DNA of 40,169 nucleotides from Pseudomonadota bacterium (GCA_018817515.1 JAHIUD010000049.1:1-40169), one strand, 5' to 3'. Counted from the stretch's first letter, positions 17,473-25,749 are shown. Translations and numbers: made by a program. The notes: a model not told the origin generated them from the sequence alone.

Positions 17473-17970
17473 CTACGTCTCTTCGTCCACGTCAATGAAG
17501 CGGCAGGAGGTGATTTCGCCGTCGTCGGCCACGTCGAGGAGGGCCAGCGAGCCCTCGACCAGGCTGCCTGGGTTGAGCAGGTGCGAGCCGTTGTGTTCGG
17601 TCCAGGCGCGGCGGTGGGTGTGCCCGAAGCAGACCAGGTCGTGCCCGGGGAAGAGCTCGGCCACGCGCTGCCAAACAGTGGCGCGTTCGCCCCAGCCGTG
17701 GGCCATGCCGATGGTGAACTTCCGGCCCGAGGGCAGCACAAGCTCGGCGCTCAGCGAGTTGGGCAGGTCGTGGTCGAGGATGAAGTGGTCGCAGTTGCCG
17801 CGCACGGCGAGGAATTTCGGGTGGCGGCACAGGGAATGGTAGAGCGCGGCGCCGACCATGTCGCCGCAATGCAAGAGCGCGTCTGCGCCGGAGAGATGCC
17901 GGTCGTAGACGCGCTCGAAGCGGTCGTCGGGAGTGGACAGGTGCGAATCGGAAATGACGGCCAGACGCAT
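17473..17970 (-). CDS. YfcE/MJ0936-type metallophosphoesterase
   Basis: 165 residues, the full set of calcineurin-like metal ligands: D8 and H10 (SDSH), D37 (GDM), N59 (GNCDH), H91 (AHGWG), H117 and H119 (GHTHR). The subfamily has Mn-dependent phosphodiesterase activity on small substrates; the natural substrate is usually unknown. Cytoplasmic. ATG 17970 lies 26 nt after the mlaA stop; the only good GGAGG overlaps the mlaA end about 20 nt upstream, suggesting translational coupling. A role in lipid head-group or nucleotide metabolism beside the Mla genes is possible but unproven. Confidence 0.9.
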   Translation of the reverse strand: MRLAVISDSHLSTPDDRFERVYDRHLSGADALLHCGDMVGAALYHSLCRHPKFLAVRGNCDHFILDHDLPNSLSAELVLPSGRKFTIGMAHGWGERATVWQRVAELFPGHDLVCFGHTHRRAWTEHNGSHLLNPGSLVEGSLALLDVADDGEITSCRFIDVDEET

Positions 17971-17996
17971 ATCAAGGAGCGGGCCGCCAGGCCCTC

Positions 17997-18836
17997 CTAG
18001 TCGTTTATCTTCTTGAAACGGTTGCGCAGGTAAGCGTCGCGCACGGCCTCGTAGGGGTCGACGGACGCGTCCTTCAGGGTCTCGTAGTCGCCGATGCGCA
18101 TGGAGACCTCGTTGATCTTGTCGTAGCCCTTGGTGGCGATGGACCAGTACCAGGGGTGGATGTAGCTGGTGGGGGTCAGGAAATAGTCGCCCGCATAGCC
18201 CAGGGTGTCGCGCCCGGAGGAGGGGCCGAGGAAAGGCCACACCAGGTACAAGCCGTTGCCGGCGCCCCAGTAGCCGAAGGTCAGGCCCAGGTCCTTTTCG
18301 GTGGAGCCGATGGGCTTGAAGGGCTTGCTGTCGGCGGTGATGTCGGCCAGGCCACCCAGGCCGAAGGCCGTGTTGCCGATGAAGCGCGAGGTCTCCACGG
18401 CGGCGGCGGAGGGCTTGCCCTGAAGCATCAGGCTGACGAAGCGCACGGGGTACATGAGGTTGTGGAAGAAGTTGCCAACCCAGATGCGCGGACGTTCGGG
18501 GATCACGGCTCCGTAGCCCTGGGCCACGGGCTTGAGGGCCCAGAAATAGAGCTTGTCGTTGAAGGTGAACCACATGCGGTTCCAGCCCTCAAGGGGGTCC
18601 GGGGTCTGGGCGGCGATGTCGGACTGGGTCATCTTGTCGCCGCCTGCGGGCTTCTTGATGATCTGGCCGGTCTCGTCCCAGATGTCCACGTCGCCGTAGG
18701 CCAGGAGCATGCTGCTGGCGGCGGGCTTCTCGGTCAGCTTGACCGGGCTGGCGGGATCGGCAGCTGCAAACGCCGCGGCGGTGCAGAGCAGCGTCAGGGC
18801 CAGTGCCGTCAGGAGGGTCCTGGACATATTGTGCAT
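17997..18836 (-). CDS. mlaA: MlaA/VacJ-family phospholipid transport protein
   Basis: 279 residues from ATG 18836, which follows AAGGTGG; ATG 18872 is an alternative. Residues 1-25 form a signal peptide ending AFA/AD; a cysteine is present (TLLC) but does not make a proper lipobox, so lipidation is doubtful. The body carries MlaA family signatures: DPLEGWNRMWFTFNDKLY, then PVAQGYGAVIPERPR and the conserved ending of SSGRDTLGYAGDYFLTP. MlaA sits in the outer membrane and takes misplaced phospholipid from the outer leaflet to MlaC. It lies directly after mlaC, giving the order E-F-D-C-A. Confidence 0.93.
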   Translation of the reverse strand: MHNMSRTLLTALALTLLCTAAAFAAADPASPVKLTEKPAASSMLLAYGDVDIWDETGQIIKKPAGGDKMTQSDIAAQTPDPLEGWNRMWFTFNDKLYFWALKPVAQGYGAVIPERPRIWVGNFFHNLMYPVRFVSLMLQGKPSAAAVETSRFIGNTAFGLGGLADITADSKPFKPIGSTEKDLGLTFGYWGAGNGLYLVWPFLGPSSGRDTLGYAGDYFLTPTSYIHPWYWSIATKGYDKINEVSMRIGDYETLKDASVDPYEAVRDAYLRNRFKKIND

Positions 18837-18882
18837 GCGTGCCACCTTCTCTTGGGTCGTCAGAAGCCTCATGGGTGCTGTC

Positions 18883-19506
18883 CTAGCTGGCCACGTCATC
18901 GACGTTCTTGCCGGCGTCCAGCGACTTGATCTTCTCCTTGATGCGCTGGATGAGAGCATCCGGCGTGTCCTTGGACAAGATCTTGGCGAACTGGGTGCGA
19001 TAGTTCTTGACCAGGCTCACGCCCTCCACCACCACGTCGTAGACCATCCACTTGTCGTGCTTGATCATCACGTAATTGATGGGGATGGTCTTGTCCTTCA
19101 TGGCGACCTGGGTCTTGAGGAAGGCCTGGTTGTCGGCGATCTGCTCGCTCAGGAAGGCAACCTTTTCGTTGTTGTATTTCTCAAGCTTGCGGACATAGGT
19201 CTTCTGCAGCAGCTCGGAAAAGCTGGTGACGAAGTCGTCCTGCTGCTGGGGCGTGAACTTTTTCCAGCCTTCGGCTGCGGCGCGGCGGGAGAGTTCGCGC
19301 CAGTCGAAAAAGCCATCGGCCACGGTGCGCAATTTGGCCTGCCGCTCGGCCCTTTTGGCCGGGCCCTTCAGGGAGGCGTCGGACAAGATGGCGATGACAT
19401 TATCAATGCCGACCTTCAAACGGTCCTGAGGCTCCCCCGCCAGGGCGGTGGAGCAGAAGCACGCGGTCAAGAGCAACGTGCTGAGTATTAAGGCGAATCT
19501 TTTCAT
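18883..19506 (-). CDS. mlaC: MlaC periplasmic phospholipid-binding protein
   Basis: 207 residues from ATG 19506. A signal peptide (about 1-22, ending near ALA/GE) is followed by the MlaC fold; FFDWRELSRRAAAEGWKKFT and FSELLQKTYV are typical family segments. It ferries phospholipid between MlaA in the outer membrane and MlaFED in the inner membrane. Two cysteines occur in the signal peptide (CFC) but not at a proper lipobox. Start lies 37 nt after the mlaD stop; an upstream in-frame ATG at 19563 would overlap mlaD and lacks a signal-like start. Confidence 0.92.
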   Translation of the reverse strand: MKRFALILSTLLLTACFCSTALAGEPQDRLKVGIDNVIAILSDASLKGPAKRAERQAKLRTVADGFFDWRELSRRAAAEGWKKFTPQQQDDFVTSFSELLQKTYVRKLEKYNNEKVAFLSEQIADNQAFLKTQVAMKDKTIPINYVMIKHDKWMVYDVVVEGVSLVKNYRTQFAKILSKDTPDALIQRIKEKIKSLDAGKNVDDVAS

Positions 19507-19543
19507 CTTCAAGTGTACCGCCAATGTGGAATGGGCCACGATT

Positions 19544-19987
19544 TTACACGCCGCCAAAAACATACTTACTGATTAATTCCTCAAGGTCAATAGAGGATTC
19601 AGTGTCTCGCAACACCGCGCCGGCATTGATGGGATCACCGCCGCCGCGAGACAGTTTTACGTACTTGTCGCCGATGAGCCCGCTTGTCTTGACCGAGGCG
19701 ATGGTGTCGTCGGTGAGCTTGATGTCCTTGCGGATGCGCAGGGTCACCGAGGCCATGCCCGTGTCGCTGTCAATGCTGATCTTCGACACGAACCCCATCT
19801 CCACGCCGTACATCTGCACCGGCGCGTTGAGCTTGAGCCCTGTGACGTCGTTGAATTTGGCGATGATGGGGTAGTCGTTCTCGGAGAACAGGTGCACGTT
19901 CCCCAGCTTGATGCTCATGTAGGCGATGGCCAAAAAGCCCAAGAGCACAAAGATGCCCACCATGGTTTCCCGGGAATATTTCTTCAT
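19544..19987 (-). CDS. mlaD: MlaD, MCE-domain substrate-binding subunit
   Basis: 147 residues, ATG 19987 with GGAGG six bases upstream. One N-terminal membrane helix (about 9-27) is followed by a single MCE domain; GLKLNAPVQMYGVEMGFVSK and SGLIGDKYVKLSRGG are typical. MlaD forms a hexameric ring on the periplasmic side of the MlaE permease. It is shorter than the 183-residue E. coli protein and ends soon after the MCE barrel, so the central helical channel is reduced. 89 nt separate it from mlaF. Confidence 0.93.
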   Translation of the reverse strand: MKKYSRETMVGIFVLLGFLAIAYMSIKLGNVHLFSENDYPIIAKFNDVTGLKLNAPVQMYGVEMGFVSKISIDSDTGMASVTLRIRKDIKLTDDTIASVKTSGLIGDKYVKLSRGGGDPINAGAVLRDTESSIDLEELISKYVFGGV

Positions 19988-20076
19988 ATTGCACCTCCAA
20001 TGATCCGGGCGAAAAGCCTGGACGTGGTCCTAGACCTTGCTTGGATGCCGCGCCAGCCCTTGTGCGGGATATGGCG

Positions 20077-20910
20077 CTAGCCCTCTCCCAGATATTTCGA
20101 ACAGTCGCGTTTCATGACCTTGTAATCCAGCGCCGGCATGGTCAGCCGGGGGCTGGTGCGCTCTTCCGCCCTGCGGTCCAGGAAGCGCCGCAGATAGTCG
20201 TCCGTGGTTGTTTCAAGCTCTTCGCGGGTGCCGTTGTAGAGCACCTTGCCAGCGCCCAGCACGATCACGTGGTCGGCGATGGTGCGCATGCTGTCCAGGT
20301 CGTGGCTGACCACCACCATGGTCATGTTGAAACTTTTCTTGAGTTCCAGCAGCAGCTGGTCCAGCTCTACCGCCGTCACCGGGTCCAGGCCGCTGGTGGG
20401 TTCGTCGCAGAACAGCAGCGGCGGGTCCATGACCATGCCCCGGGCCAGCCCGGCGCGCTTGCGCATGCCGCCGGAGAGCTCGTTCGGGTAGTAGTCGTAA
20501 AATTCCTCCAGGCCGACCAGGGCCAGCTTGTCCAGCACGCGCTCGCGGATGGTCTTTTCATCCAGCCGGGTGTGCTCGCGCATGGGCAGGGCCACGTTGT
20601 CGCCCAGGGAGAGCGAGCCCAAAAGCGCGCCGTCCTGGAACAGGACACCCATGCGCTGGCGCAGGCAGTGCTTGCCGCGCCGGTCCAGCTTGTTCAGGTC
20701 GTGGCTGCCGATCATGACGCGCCCGGCCAGCGGTGCGTTGAGCATGAGGATGTTCTTGAGCAGGGTGGACTTGCCGCAGCCGGAGCCGCCCAGGATCACC
20801 GAAATCTTGCCGCCGGGCAGGGTCGCGTCGATGCCGCTGACCACGGCGGTCTTGCCGTAGCCGATGGTCAGCCCTTCGAGGCGGATGTCCGGGGTTTCGT
20901 CATGCACCAT
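20077..20910 (-). CDS. mlaF: MlaF, ABC transporter ATPase of phospholipid transport
   Basis: 277 residues. Walker A GGSGCGKST (41-49), Q-loop in VLFQDGALL, signature LSGGM (145-149), Walker B LLFCDEPTSGLD (from 165), and switch histidine in VVSHDL. The D-G-A-L-F/L pattern after the Q-loop is typical of MlaF. It drives phospholipid movement with MlaE and MlaD. ATG 20910 lies 10 nt after the mlaE stop, with AGGTG upstream. The C-terminal tail of about 40 residues is extended beyond the ABC core. Confidence 0.95.
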   Translation of the reverse strand: MVHDETPDIRLEGLTIGYGKTAVVSGIDATLPGGKISVILGGSGCGKSTLLKNILMLNAPLAGRVMIGSHDLNKLDRRGKHCLRQRMGVLFQDGALLGSLSLGDNVALPMREHTRLDEKTIRERVLDKLALVGLEEFYDYYPNELSGGMRKRAGLARGMVMDPPLLFCDEPTSGLDPVTAVELDQLLLELKKSFNMTMVVVSHDLDSMRTIADHVIVLGAGKVLYNGTREELETTTDDYLRRFLDRRAEERTSPRLTMPALDYKVMKRDCSKYLGEG

Positions 20911-20920
20911 TTCGTTTCAC

Positions 20921-21727
20921 CTAGAACAAGAGCGAGGTCAGGATGTAGTCGGACAACAGGATCAGGATGCAGGAGGTGACCACGCCAGCGGTGGTGGCCT
21001 GGCTCACGGCCTCCGGGCCCACGGCGTCGCGCCGGGTGTGGGTGTAGTAGCCCATGAAGCAGCACACGGTGCAGACCACCACGGCGAAGACCAGGGACTT
21101 GATGAAGCCGCCGGTCACGTCGCTCAGCTTCATGTAGGCCTGGATGCGGTAGGTGTAGGTGCCGCCGTTTCCGCCCAGGAGCAGCACGCCGGTGAGGTAG
21201 CCCCCGGCCATGCCCACGAGGTCGAAGAACGCCGTGAGGATGGGGAAGCAGATGATGCTGGCCGCCAGCTTGGGGCTCACCAGGTAGCCGATGGGATTGA
21301 TGTCCATGACGCGCAGGGCGTCGACCTGCGCGCTGATGCGCATGACGCCGATCTCGGCGGTCATGGACGAGCCCGCCCGGCCGGTGATCATGATGGCGGT
21401 GAGCACGGGCCCGAGCTCGCGCACCAGCGACAGGGCCACGGCCGCGCCGAGGAATCCCTCGGCCCCGAACTTGGCCAGGGCGTAGTGCATCTGCAGGCCG
21501 ATGACCATGCCCGTGAACAGGCCGATCAGGGTGATGACGCTGAGGCTTTTCACGCCGATGAAGTAGATCTGCTGGATGGTCTTGCGGAACTGGCCAAGCG
21601 ACGAGAAGATGCGTCCCGTGGACTCCAGCAGGAACAGGAACATGGCCCCTGTGTCGCCCACAAAGCGCAAGGTCGCGTCGCCCAGGTGGGCGATGGGCGA
21701 AAAATGCTGACGCCTGCTGTTCATCAT
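20921..21727 (-). CDS. mlaE: MlaE, inner-membrane permease of phospholipid transport
   Basis: 268 residues from ATG 21727; an upstream ATG at 21763 would add 12 residues and cannot be excluded. The MlaE/YrbE fold shows an amphipathic N-terminal helix, then about five hydrophobic segments, with the family core LVRELGPVLTAIMITGRAGS and AEIGVMRISAQVDAL. First gene of mlaEFDC-A; no mlaB (STAS protein) is present in the cluster. A TTGCGC-17-TAGTTT promoter lies about 110 nt upstream. Confidence 0.94.
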   Translation of the reverse strand: MMNSRRQHFSPIAHLGDATLRFVGDTGAMFLFLLESTGRIFSSLGQFRKTIQQIYFIGVKSLSVITLIGLFTGMVIGLQMHYALAKFGAEGFLGAAVALSLVRELGPVLTAIMITGRAGSSMTAEIGVMRISAQVDALRVMDINPIGYLVSPKLAASIICFPILTAFFDLVGMAGGYLTGVLLLGGNGGTYTYRIQAYMKLSDVTGGFIKSLVFAVVVCTVCCFMGYYTHTRRDAVGPEAVSQATTAGVVTSCILILLSDYILTSLLF

Positions 21728-21835
21728 TGCTGCGGAGTCCCCCTCTGCGCCTGGTCGGGCCATGCCTGCCAGGCTCCCCCTTGTGTCCGCAAAATGACGC
21801 CGCCGGGCGCACCGTGCCTCCCTGACGACTCCTAC

Positions 21836-21864
21836 AAACTAGCACAAGGCCGCGCCACGCGCAA
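21836..21864 (-). promoter_or_regulatory. Promoter of the mla operon
   Basis: -35 TTGCGC (21864-21859), 17-bp spacer, -10 TAGTTT (21841-21836) on the minus strand. The bases just before the -10, TGTGC, also precede the argJ -10. Confidence 0.45.
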
Positions 21865-21914
21865 TCCCTTGCAGCGCGAGGCCTGACATTTAAAACAAAA
21901 ATGTAACTCGGCGA

Positions 21915-22592
21915 CTATGACGCGCCGCCGCCGCCAGCATCCTCAGACTCCGGGTCGGGGTCTTGCGCCGGGGGCTTTTTCGGGGCCTTGCGCGAGCCGT
22001 TCTTCTTTTCCCACCACGAGGCGTCGGGTCCGAGGAACCACCAGTCGGTGTGGTCCGTCTCCAGGATGGTCTGCGCCAACTGCCTGCCCTCATCCGTGCG
22101 GAAGCGCTGCGCTGCGGCCGCCAGCCACTTGTCGGCGTACTTGTTGCCCAGGTCCGACTGTTCCTTCAGGTTCAGCATCAGGTCGAGCTGGTCGGCGTCT
22201 TGGGCCAGGCGCGACTCCAGGCTCTCGGTCTCCTCCAGCTCGGCCCACAGGGGCAGGAGGTCTTCCGCCAGGCCCGTGCCGGACAACGCGTCATCCAGGG
22301 CGCGGGTGCGCTGGCTGGTGTTGTAGATGTGGGCCACGTAGTTGAAGTCGCCGGTGCGCGCCTCGTGCAGGTCGTGGAACAGGCACATCATGGCCGTGCG
22401 TTCCTTGTCCGCCCCGGCCATCTTGGCCAGCACAAAGCCGATGACCGCCGTGCGGAAGCTGTGCTCGGCCACGTTCTCCTGGCCGGTGCCCAGGAACTGG
22501 TAGCCGGTGCGCGGGGTCTTGCGCAGCATGCCGCACTCGAAGAGGAAGTCGGCCAGGCGCGTCAGGCGCGAACGTTTTTTGAGACGGGACAT
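21915..22592 (-). CDS. HD-domain hydrolase, YfbR-like
   Basis: 225 residues. The metal site is seen as H44 (ENVAEHSFR), H73-D74 (LFHDLHE), and a later aspartate in AQDADQLD, the pattern of HD_3 proteins such as the 5'-deoxynucleotidase YfbR. The likely reaction is removal of phosphate from deoxynucleoside monophosphates, but family members vary. The last 30 residues are Lys/Pro/Glu-rich and disordered, absent in YfbR. ATG 22592 has GGAGG about 11 bases upstream. It lies downstream of argJ on the same strand; two G/C-rich hairpins fill the 75-nt gap. Confidence 0.85.
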   Translation of the reverse strand: MSRLKKRSRLTRLADFLFECGMLRKTPRTGYQFLGTGQENVAEHSFRTAVIGFVLAKMAGADKERTAMMCLFHDLHEARTGDFNYVAHIYNTSQRTRALDDALSGTGLAEDLLPLWAELEETESLESRLAQDADQLDLMLNLKEQSDLGNKYADKWLAAAAQRFRTDEGRQLAQTILETDHTDWWFLGPDASWWEKKNGSRKAPKKPPAQDPDPESEDAGGGGAS

Positions 22593-22613
22593 GGGTGTGT
22601 GTGCCTCCTGCGG

Positions 22614-22651
22614 CCGGGGGGACGAGTCCCCCGGACCCCCTGGTAGGGGGT
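22614..22651. repeat. Two adjacent G/C-only hairpins (REP-like)
   Basis: GGGGGAC-GA-GTCCCCC (22617-22632) is followed directly by ACCCCCT-GGT-AGGGGGT (22635-22651). Both are perfect palindromes between argJ and the HD gene, without a T-run. A related G/C palindrome sits upstream of serS (3178-3197). Confidence 0.55.
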
Positions 22652-22667
22652 GGGTGGGGTGAGAAAT

Positions 22668-23852
22668 CTAGGTGCGGTAGTCTGCGTTGATCTCCACATA
22701 GCGCTTGGTCAAGTCCGAGGCCAAGAGCGTGAAGGTGCCCCGGCCCGGGCCGATGGTAAGCTCTATCTTCACGTCCTGGTGGCGCATGACGGGCGCGAGC
22801 AGGGCGTCCAGGTCCTCCGGCGCGGGCTGGCCCTTCTCGAAAACAAGGATGCCGCCGATCTTCAGCACCACGTCGTCGGGCTCGAACTCCGCGCCGCTGC
22901 GGCCCAGCGCGGCCACGATGCGGCCCCAGTTGGGGTCGCAGCCGAACAGCGCGGTCTTGACCAGCGGCGAGTTGCCGATGGCGCGGGCGGCTGCCTCCGC
23001 CTGGGGGTGGCTCTTGGCGCCGCTCACCGTGATGTGCGCCACCTTGGTGCCGCCCTCGGCGTCCTGCACGATGCGGTAGGAAAGCTCCTGGCAGACCTCG
23101 AGCATGCACTGGCGCAGCAGCTCCAGGTCGGCCTTGGAGTCCGCCCGCACGCGGGAGGCGCCGTTGGCCAGGGCGATGACCGTGTCGTTGGTGCTGGTGT
23201 CGCCGTCAACCGTCAGCGCGTTGAAGGAGCGGTCGGCGCAGAAGGTGAGCATCTCACGCCAGGTCTTGGGCTCGATGTCCACGTCGCAGATGACGAAGCC
23301 GAGCATGGTGGCCATGGTCGGGCAGATCATGCCCGCGCCCTTGCACATGCCGAGCACGCGCACCTCGCCGCCGGAAAGCTGCACACTCTTGGCCACCAGC
23401 TTGGGGAAGGAGTCGGTGGTCATCATGGCCTTGGCCACGTCCATGGGCGTGGCGCGGCCCAGGCACCCGGCGAGTTTCAGCGCGGCGGGCTCCCAGAGGT
23501 CCATCTTGAGCTGCGCGCCGATGACGCCTGTTGAGGCCGGGAGCACCTCCTCAGGCTGCACGCGGGCTGCGCGGGCGATGATCTCCTGGGTGACGCGGCA
23601 GTTGGCCAGGCCCTCCTCGCCGGTGCAGGCGTTGGCCTGGCCGGAGTTGACCACGATGGCGCGGGCCACGGGGCTCTCGGCCAATTGCGCCTTGCACACG
23701 AGCACGGGCGCGGCCTGGAAGCGGTTGGTGGTGAACACGCCTGCGGCCACGGCCGGGCCGATGCTCAGGATCAGGCCGAGGTCGTTGCGGTCGGCCTTCT
23801 TGAAGCCGGCGGCAGCCACAGCGAAACGGTAGCCCTTGGGCACCATGGTCAT
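22668..23852 (-). CDS. argJ: Bifunctional ornithine acetyltransferase / N-acetylglutamate synthase
   Basis: 394 residues. ArgJ transfers the acetyl group of N-acetylornithine to glutamate in arginine biosynthesis. The precursor cleaves itself at the Ala-Thr bond in GMICPTMATMLGF, and the nucleophile is T182; VDGDTSTNDT and the closing CDPNWGRI segment are also present. Whether it is mono- or bifunctional cannot be decided from sequence. ATG 23852 has GAGGTG six bases upstream; the frame is open further but that part contains the promoter. The gene has its own promoter (23911-23939). Confidence 0.96.
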   Translation of the reverse strand: MTMVPKGYRFAVAAAGFKKADRNDLGLILSIGPAVAAGVFTTNRFQAAPVLVCKAQLAESPVARAIVVNSGQANACTGEEGLANCRVTQEIIARAARVQPEEVLPASTGVIGAQLKMDLWEPAALKLAGCLGRATPMDVAKAMMTTDSFPKLVAKSVQLSGGEVRVLGMCKGAGMICPTMATMLGFVICDVDIEPKTWREMLTFCADRSFNALTVDGDTSTNDTVIALANGASRVRADSKADLELLRQCMLEVCQELSYRIVQDAEGGTKVAHITVSGAKSHPQAEAAARAIGNSPLVKTALFGCDPNWGRIVAALGRSGAEFEPDDVVLKIGGILVFEKGQPAPEDLDALLAPVMRHQDVKIELTIGPGRGTFTLLASDLTKRYVEINADYRT

Positions 23853-23910
23853 ACGCGCACCTCGCAAAGATTCGTCGCGGCCAGGGCCGAGCCTGACCAC
23901 GCAGGAAAAA

Positions 23911-23939
23911 TACCTAGCACAGGCCGTGCCGGGATTCAA
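23911..23939 (-). promoter_or_regulatory. Promoter of argJ
   Basis: -35 TTGAAT (23939-23934), 17-bp spacer, -10 TAGGTA (23916-23911) on the minus strand, giving a leader of about 52 nt. TGTGC precedes the -10, as at mlaE. Confidence 0.5.
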
Positions 23940-23972
23940 AGGGGGAATTTTGGGGAGGCTATCTGCACAACT

Positions 23973-24308
23973 CTAGAAAGATAAATCTGCTCGCATCGCC
24001 TTAAGCAGTTCATTCACTGCATCTCGGGGTGAATGTGGTGGGGTGTTTGAGACGATTTCGAGTAGCCGTACGACTTCAAGATTGCCGCATAGCCTGACCC
24101 GCTCTATCGCCGCTGTTCTTGCCCAAAGAGCCTCCTTGGTCGGCATCGTCTGCGATATGGCCGCAACGTTGAGGTAATTAACGTAGGCGTCACGCTTTTC
24201 TTCGAAAACCCTCTTTGTTTTCATCTGTCTGTTGTCAAGATAGGCTTTCACGAACGTTGTGACCACGCCCCCAATCCCAAGCCCACCAACAAGAGTTGAA
24301 TATTCCAT
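23973..24308 (-). CDS. Small membrane-anchored protein of unknown function, low GC
   Basis: 111 residues, ATG 24308 with AGGAGGTGCC immediately upstream, an excellent ribosome site. One N-terminal hydrophobic segment (about 4-20, glycine-rich) is followed by a basic, helical cytoplasmic part containing NRQMKTKRVFEEKRDAYVNY. Base composition is near half G+C, lower than the flanking argJ and the diguanylate cyclase, suggesting transfer. No family recognised. Single-anchor helical proteins of this kind are common near mobile DNA, but no mobile gene is visible here. Confidence 0.7.
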   Translation of the reverse strand: MEYSTLVGGLGIGGVVTTFVKAYLDNRQMKTKRVFEEKRDAYVNYLNVAAISQTMPTKEALWARTAAIERVRLCGNLEVVRLLEIVSNTPPHSPRDAVNELLKAMRADLSF

Positions 24309-24442
24309 GGCACCTCCTGGTTCTGAGGCAAGCGAAATCTTGCAGAAATAGCTACGAAGCTGGGTTGTGCCTCAAGCCCCCATTACCCCACCCCGCCCGC
24401 GCTTTCAAGAACCCGCTATCGCATGCACGAACCCCCGCGCAA

Positions 24443-24474
24443 CAAAAAAGCCCCCGGCGTTTCCGCCAGGGGCC
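24443..24474 (-). terminator. Intrinsic terminator of the diguanylate cyclase gene
   Basis: On the minus strand a 10-bp stem (GCCCCTGGCG with CGCCGGGGGC, one G-T pair) with a 4-nt loop is followed by six T, 31 nt past the stop codon. Confidence 0.88.
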
Positions 24475-24504
24475 TTCCCTTTCCGCCGTGCGCGGGGCTA
24501 CAGC

Positions 24505-25749
24505 CTAGGCCACGGTCACGCGGTTGCGGCCGTCGTTCTTGGACACGTACAGCGCGTCGTCCGCGGCCCTGATCATGGCCTCCAGCCCGTCGAGCGGGCT
24601 GGTGCACAGCCCGATGCTCACGGTGTAGCGGATGATCTGGTCGCCGAAGCGCACCGAGCTCGCCTCGAAGCCCTGGCGCAGGTCCTCGAAGACCCCGCTG
24701 GCGTCGGCGGCGTTCATGTCCATCGCCAGCACGCAGAACTCCTCGCCGCCGAAGCGCGAGACGATGTCCGAGGTGCGGAAGCGCGCGGCCAAAAGCGCGG
24801 ACATCTGGCGCAGCACGGCATCGCCCGCATCGTGGCCAAAGGTGTCGTTGATGCGCTTGAAATGGTCGATGTCGAGCATGGCCACCACCACGCCCTGGCC
24901 CCGGCGCGTCTGGGCGGCCATGAGCTTGGGCCCGGCGGAGAAGACATAGCGCCGGTTGTAGAGCTTGGTCAGGTAGTCCTTCTCGGCCAGCTCCTTGATC
25001 TGCGCGATGTACTCCAGAAGCTCGATGTTCTGGGTCACGCGGGTGTAGAATTCCTCGGTCAAAAAGGGCTTGTGCAGAAAGTCGTTGGCCCCGCTCTTGA
25101 TGAACCTGGCCGAGAGCCCGGCCTCCTGGGTGCCGGAGAGGCCGATGACCGCCAGCAGGTCCTTGGCGTGGTTGCGGCGGATGGTCCGGATGAGCTCCGA
25201 GCCGTCCATGTTCGGCATGTTGTAGTCGGTGATGACGAGGCGCACGTCCGGGTGCTCCTCAAGCACGGCCAGGGCCTGCAGCCCGTCCTCGGCCTCCAGC
25301 ACCTGGTAGCGGTGGGCTTCCAGCAGCTTTCGCACCACAACGCGCGAGGTCAGGGAATCGTCGACAACCAGGACCTTGATGGTCGGGTTGCGGTGCAGGC
25401 GCTCCACCAGGCAGAGCATGTAGGCCACGTTGTCCATGTTCTGCTTGAGGATGTAGTCCACGATGCGCTTGGCCCAGAACTGGTCGCGCAGCTCGTCGTC
25501 CATCTCGCCGGTGAAGACGATGGAGGGGATGTTCTTGGCCAGCACCACATCCACCACCTCGCCAAGCGGCGCGTCGGGCAGGTTCAGGTCCAGCAGGGCC
25601 ACGAAGAAATCCGTGTCCACGGACAGGATGGCCTCGGCCTTGGCCCTGGAGTTGGCCACCACCACCTGGTGGCCCATCTCCTCGGTGATGCGCCGCGAAA
25701 GCAGGGACGAGAAGGTGTGGCTGTCTTCAACCACGAGGACTCTGGACAT
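24505..25749 (-). CDS. Response regulator diguanylate cyclase (REC-REC-GGDEF)
   Basis: 414 residues. REC1 (about 1-120) has D9 and phosphoacceptor D54; REC2 (about 124-240) has the DD pair in VLVVDDS and phosphoacceptor D175 in ITDYNMPNMDG. The GGDEF domain has an active-site GGEEF (334-338) and an intact inhibitory I-site RTSD (325-328), so it should make cyclic di-GMP from GTP and be feedback-inhibited. The layout is that of PleD, although here both receivers have the phosphoacceptor. ATG 25749 has AGGAG seven bases upstream; the longer frame overlaps the secA terminator. Transcribed alone with its own terminator. Its kinase is not in the window. Confidence 0.96.
   Translation of the reverse strand: MSRVLVVEDSHTFSSLLSRRITEEMGHQVVVANSRAKAEAILSVDTDFFVALLDLNLPDAPLGEVVDVVLAKNIPSIVFTGEMDDELRDQFWAKRIVDYILKQNMDNVAYMLCLVERLHRNPTIKVLVVDDSLTSRVVVRKLLEAHRYQVLEAEDGLQALAVLEEHPDVRLVITDYNMPNMDGSELIRTIRRNHAKDLLAVIGLSGTQEAGLSARFIKSGANDFLHKPFLTEEFYTRVTQNIELLEYIAQIKELAEKDYLTKLYNRRYVFSAGPKLMAAQTRRGQGVVVAMLDIDHFKRINDTFGHDAGDAVLRQMSALLAARFRTSDIVSRFGGEEFCVLAMDMNAADASGVFEDLRQGFEASSVRFGDQIIRYTVSIGLCTSPLDGLEAMIRAADDALYVSKNDGRNRVTVA

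Noticed and set aside
21886-21904. ACATTT/AAATGT hairpin as terminator of the HD gene
   Set aside because: The stem is six A/T-rich pairs; too weak to call a terminator.
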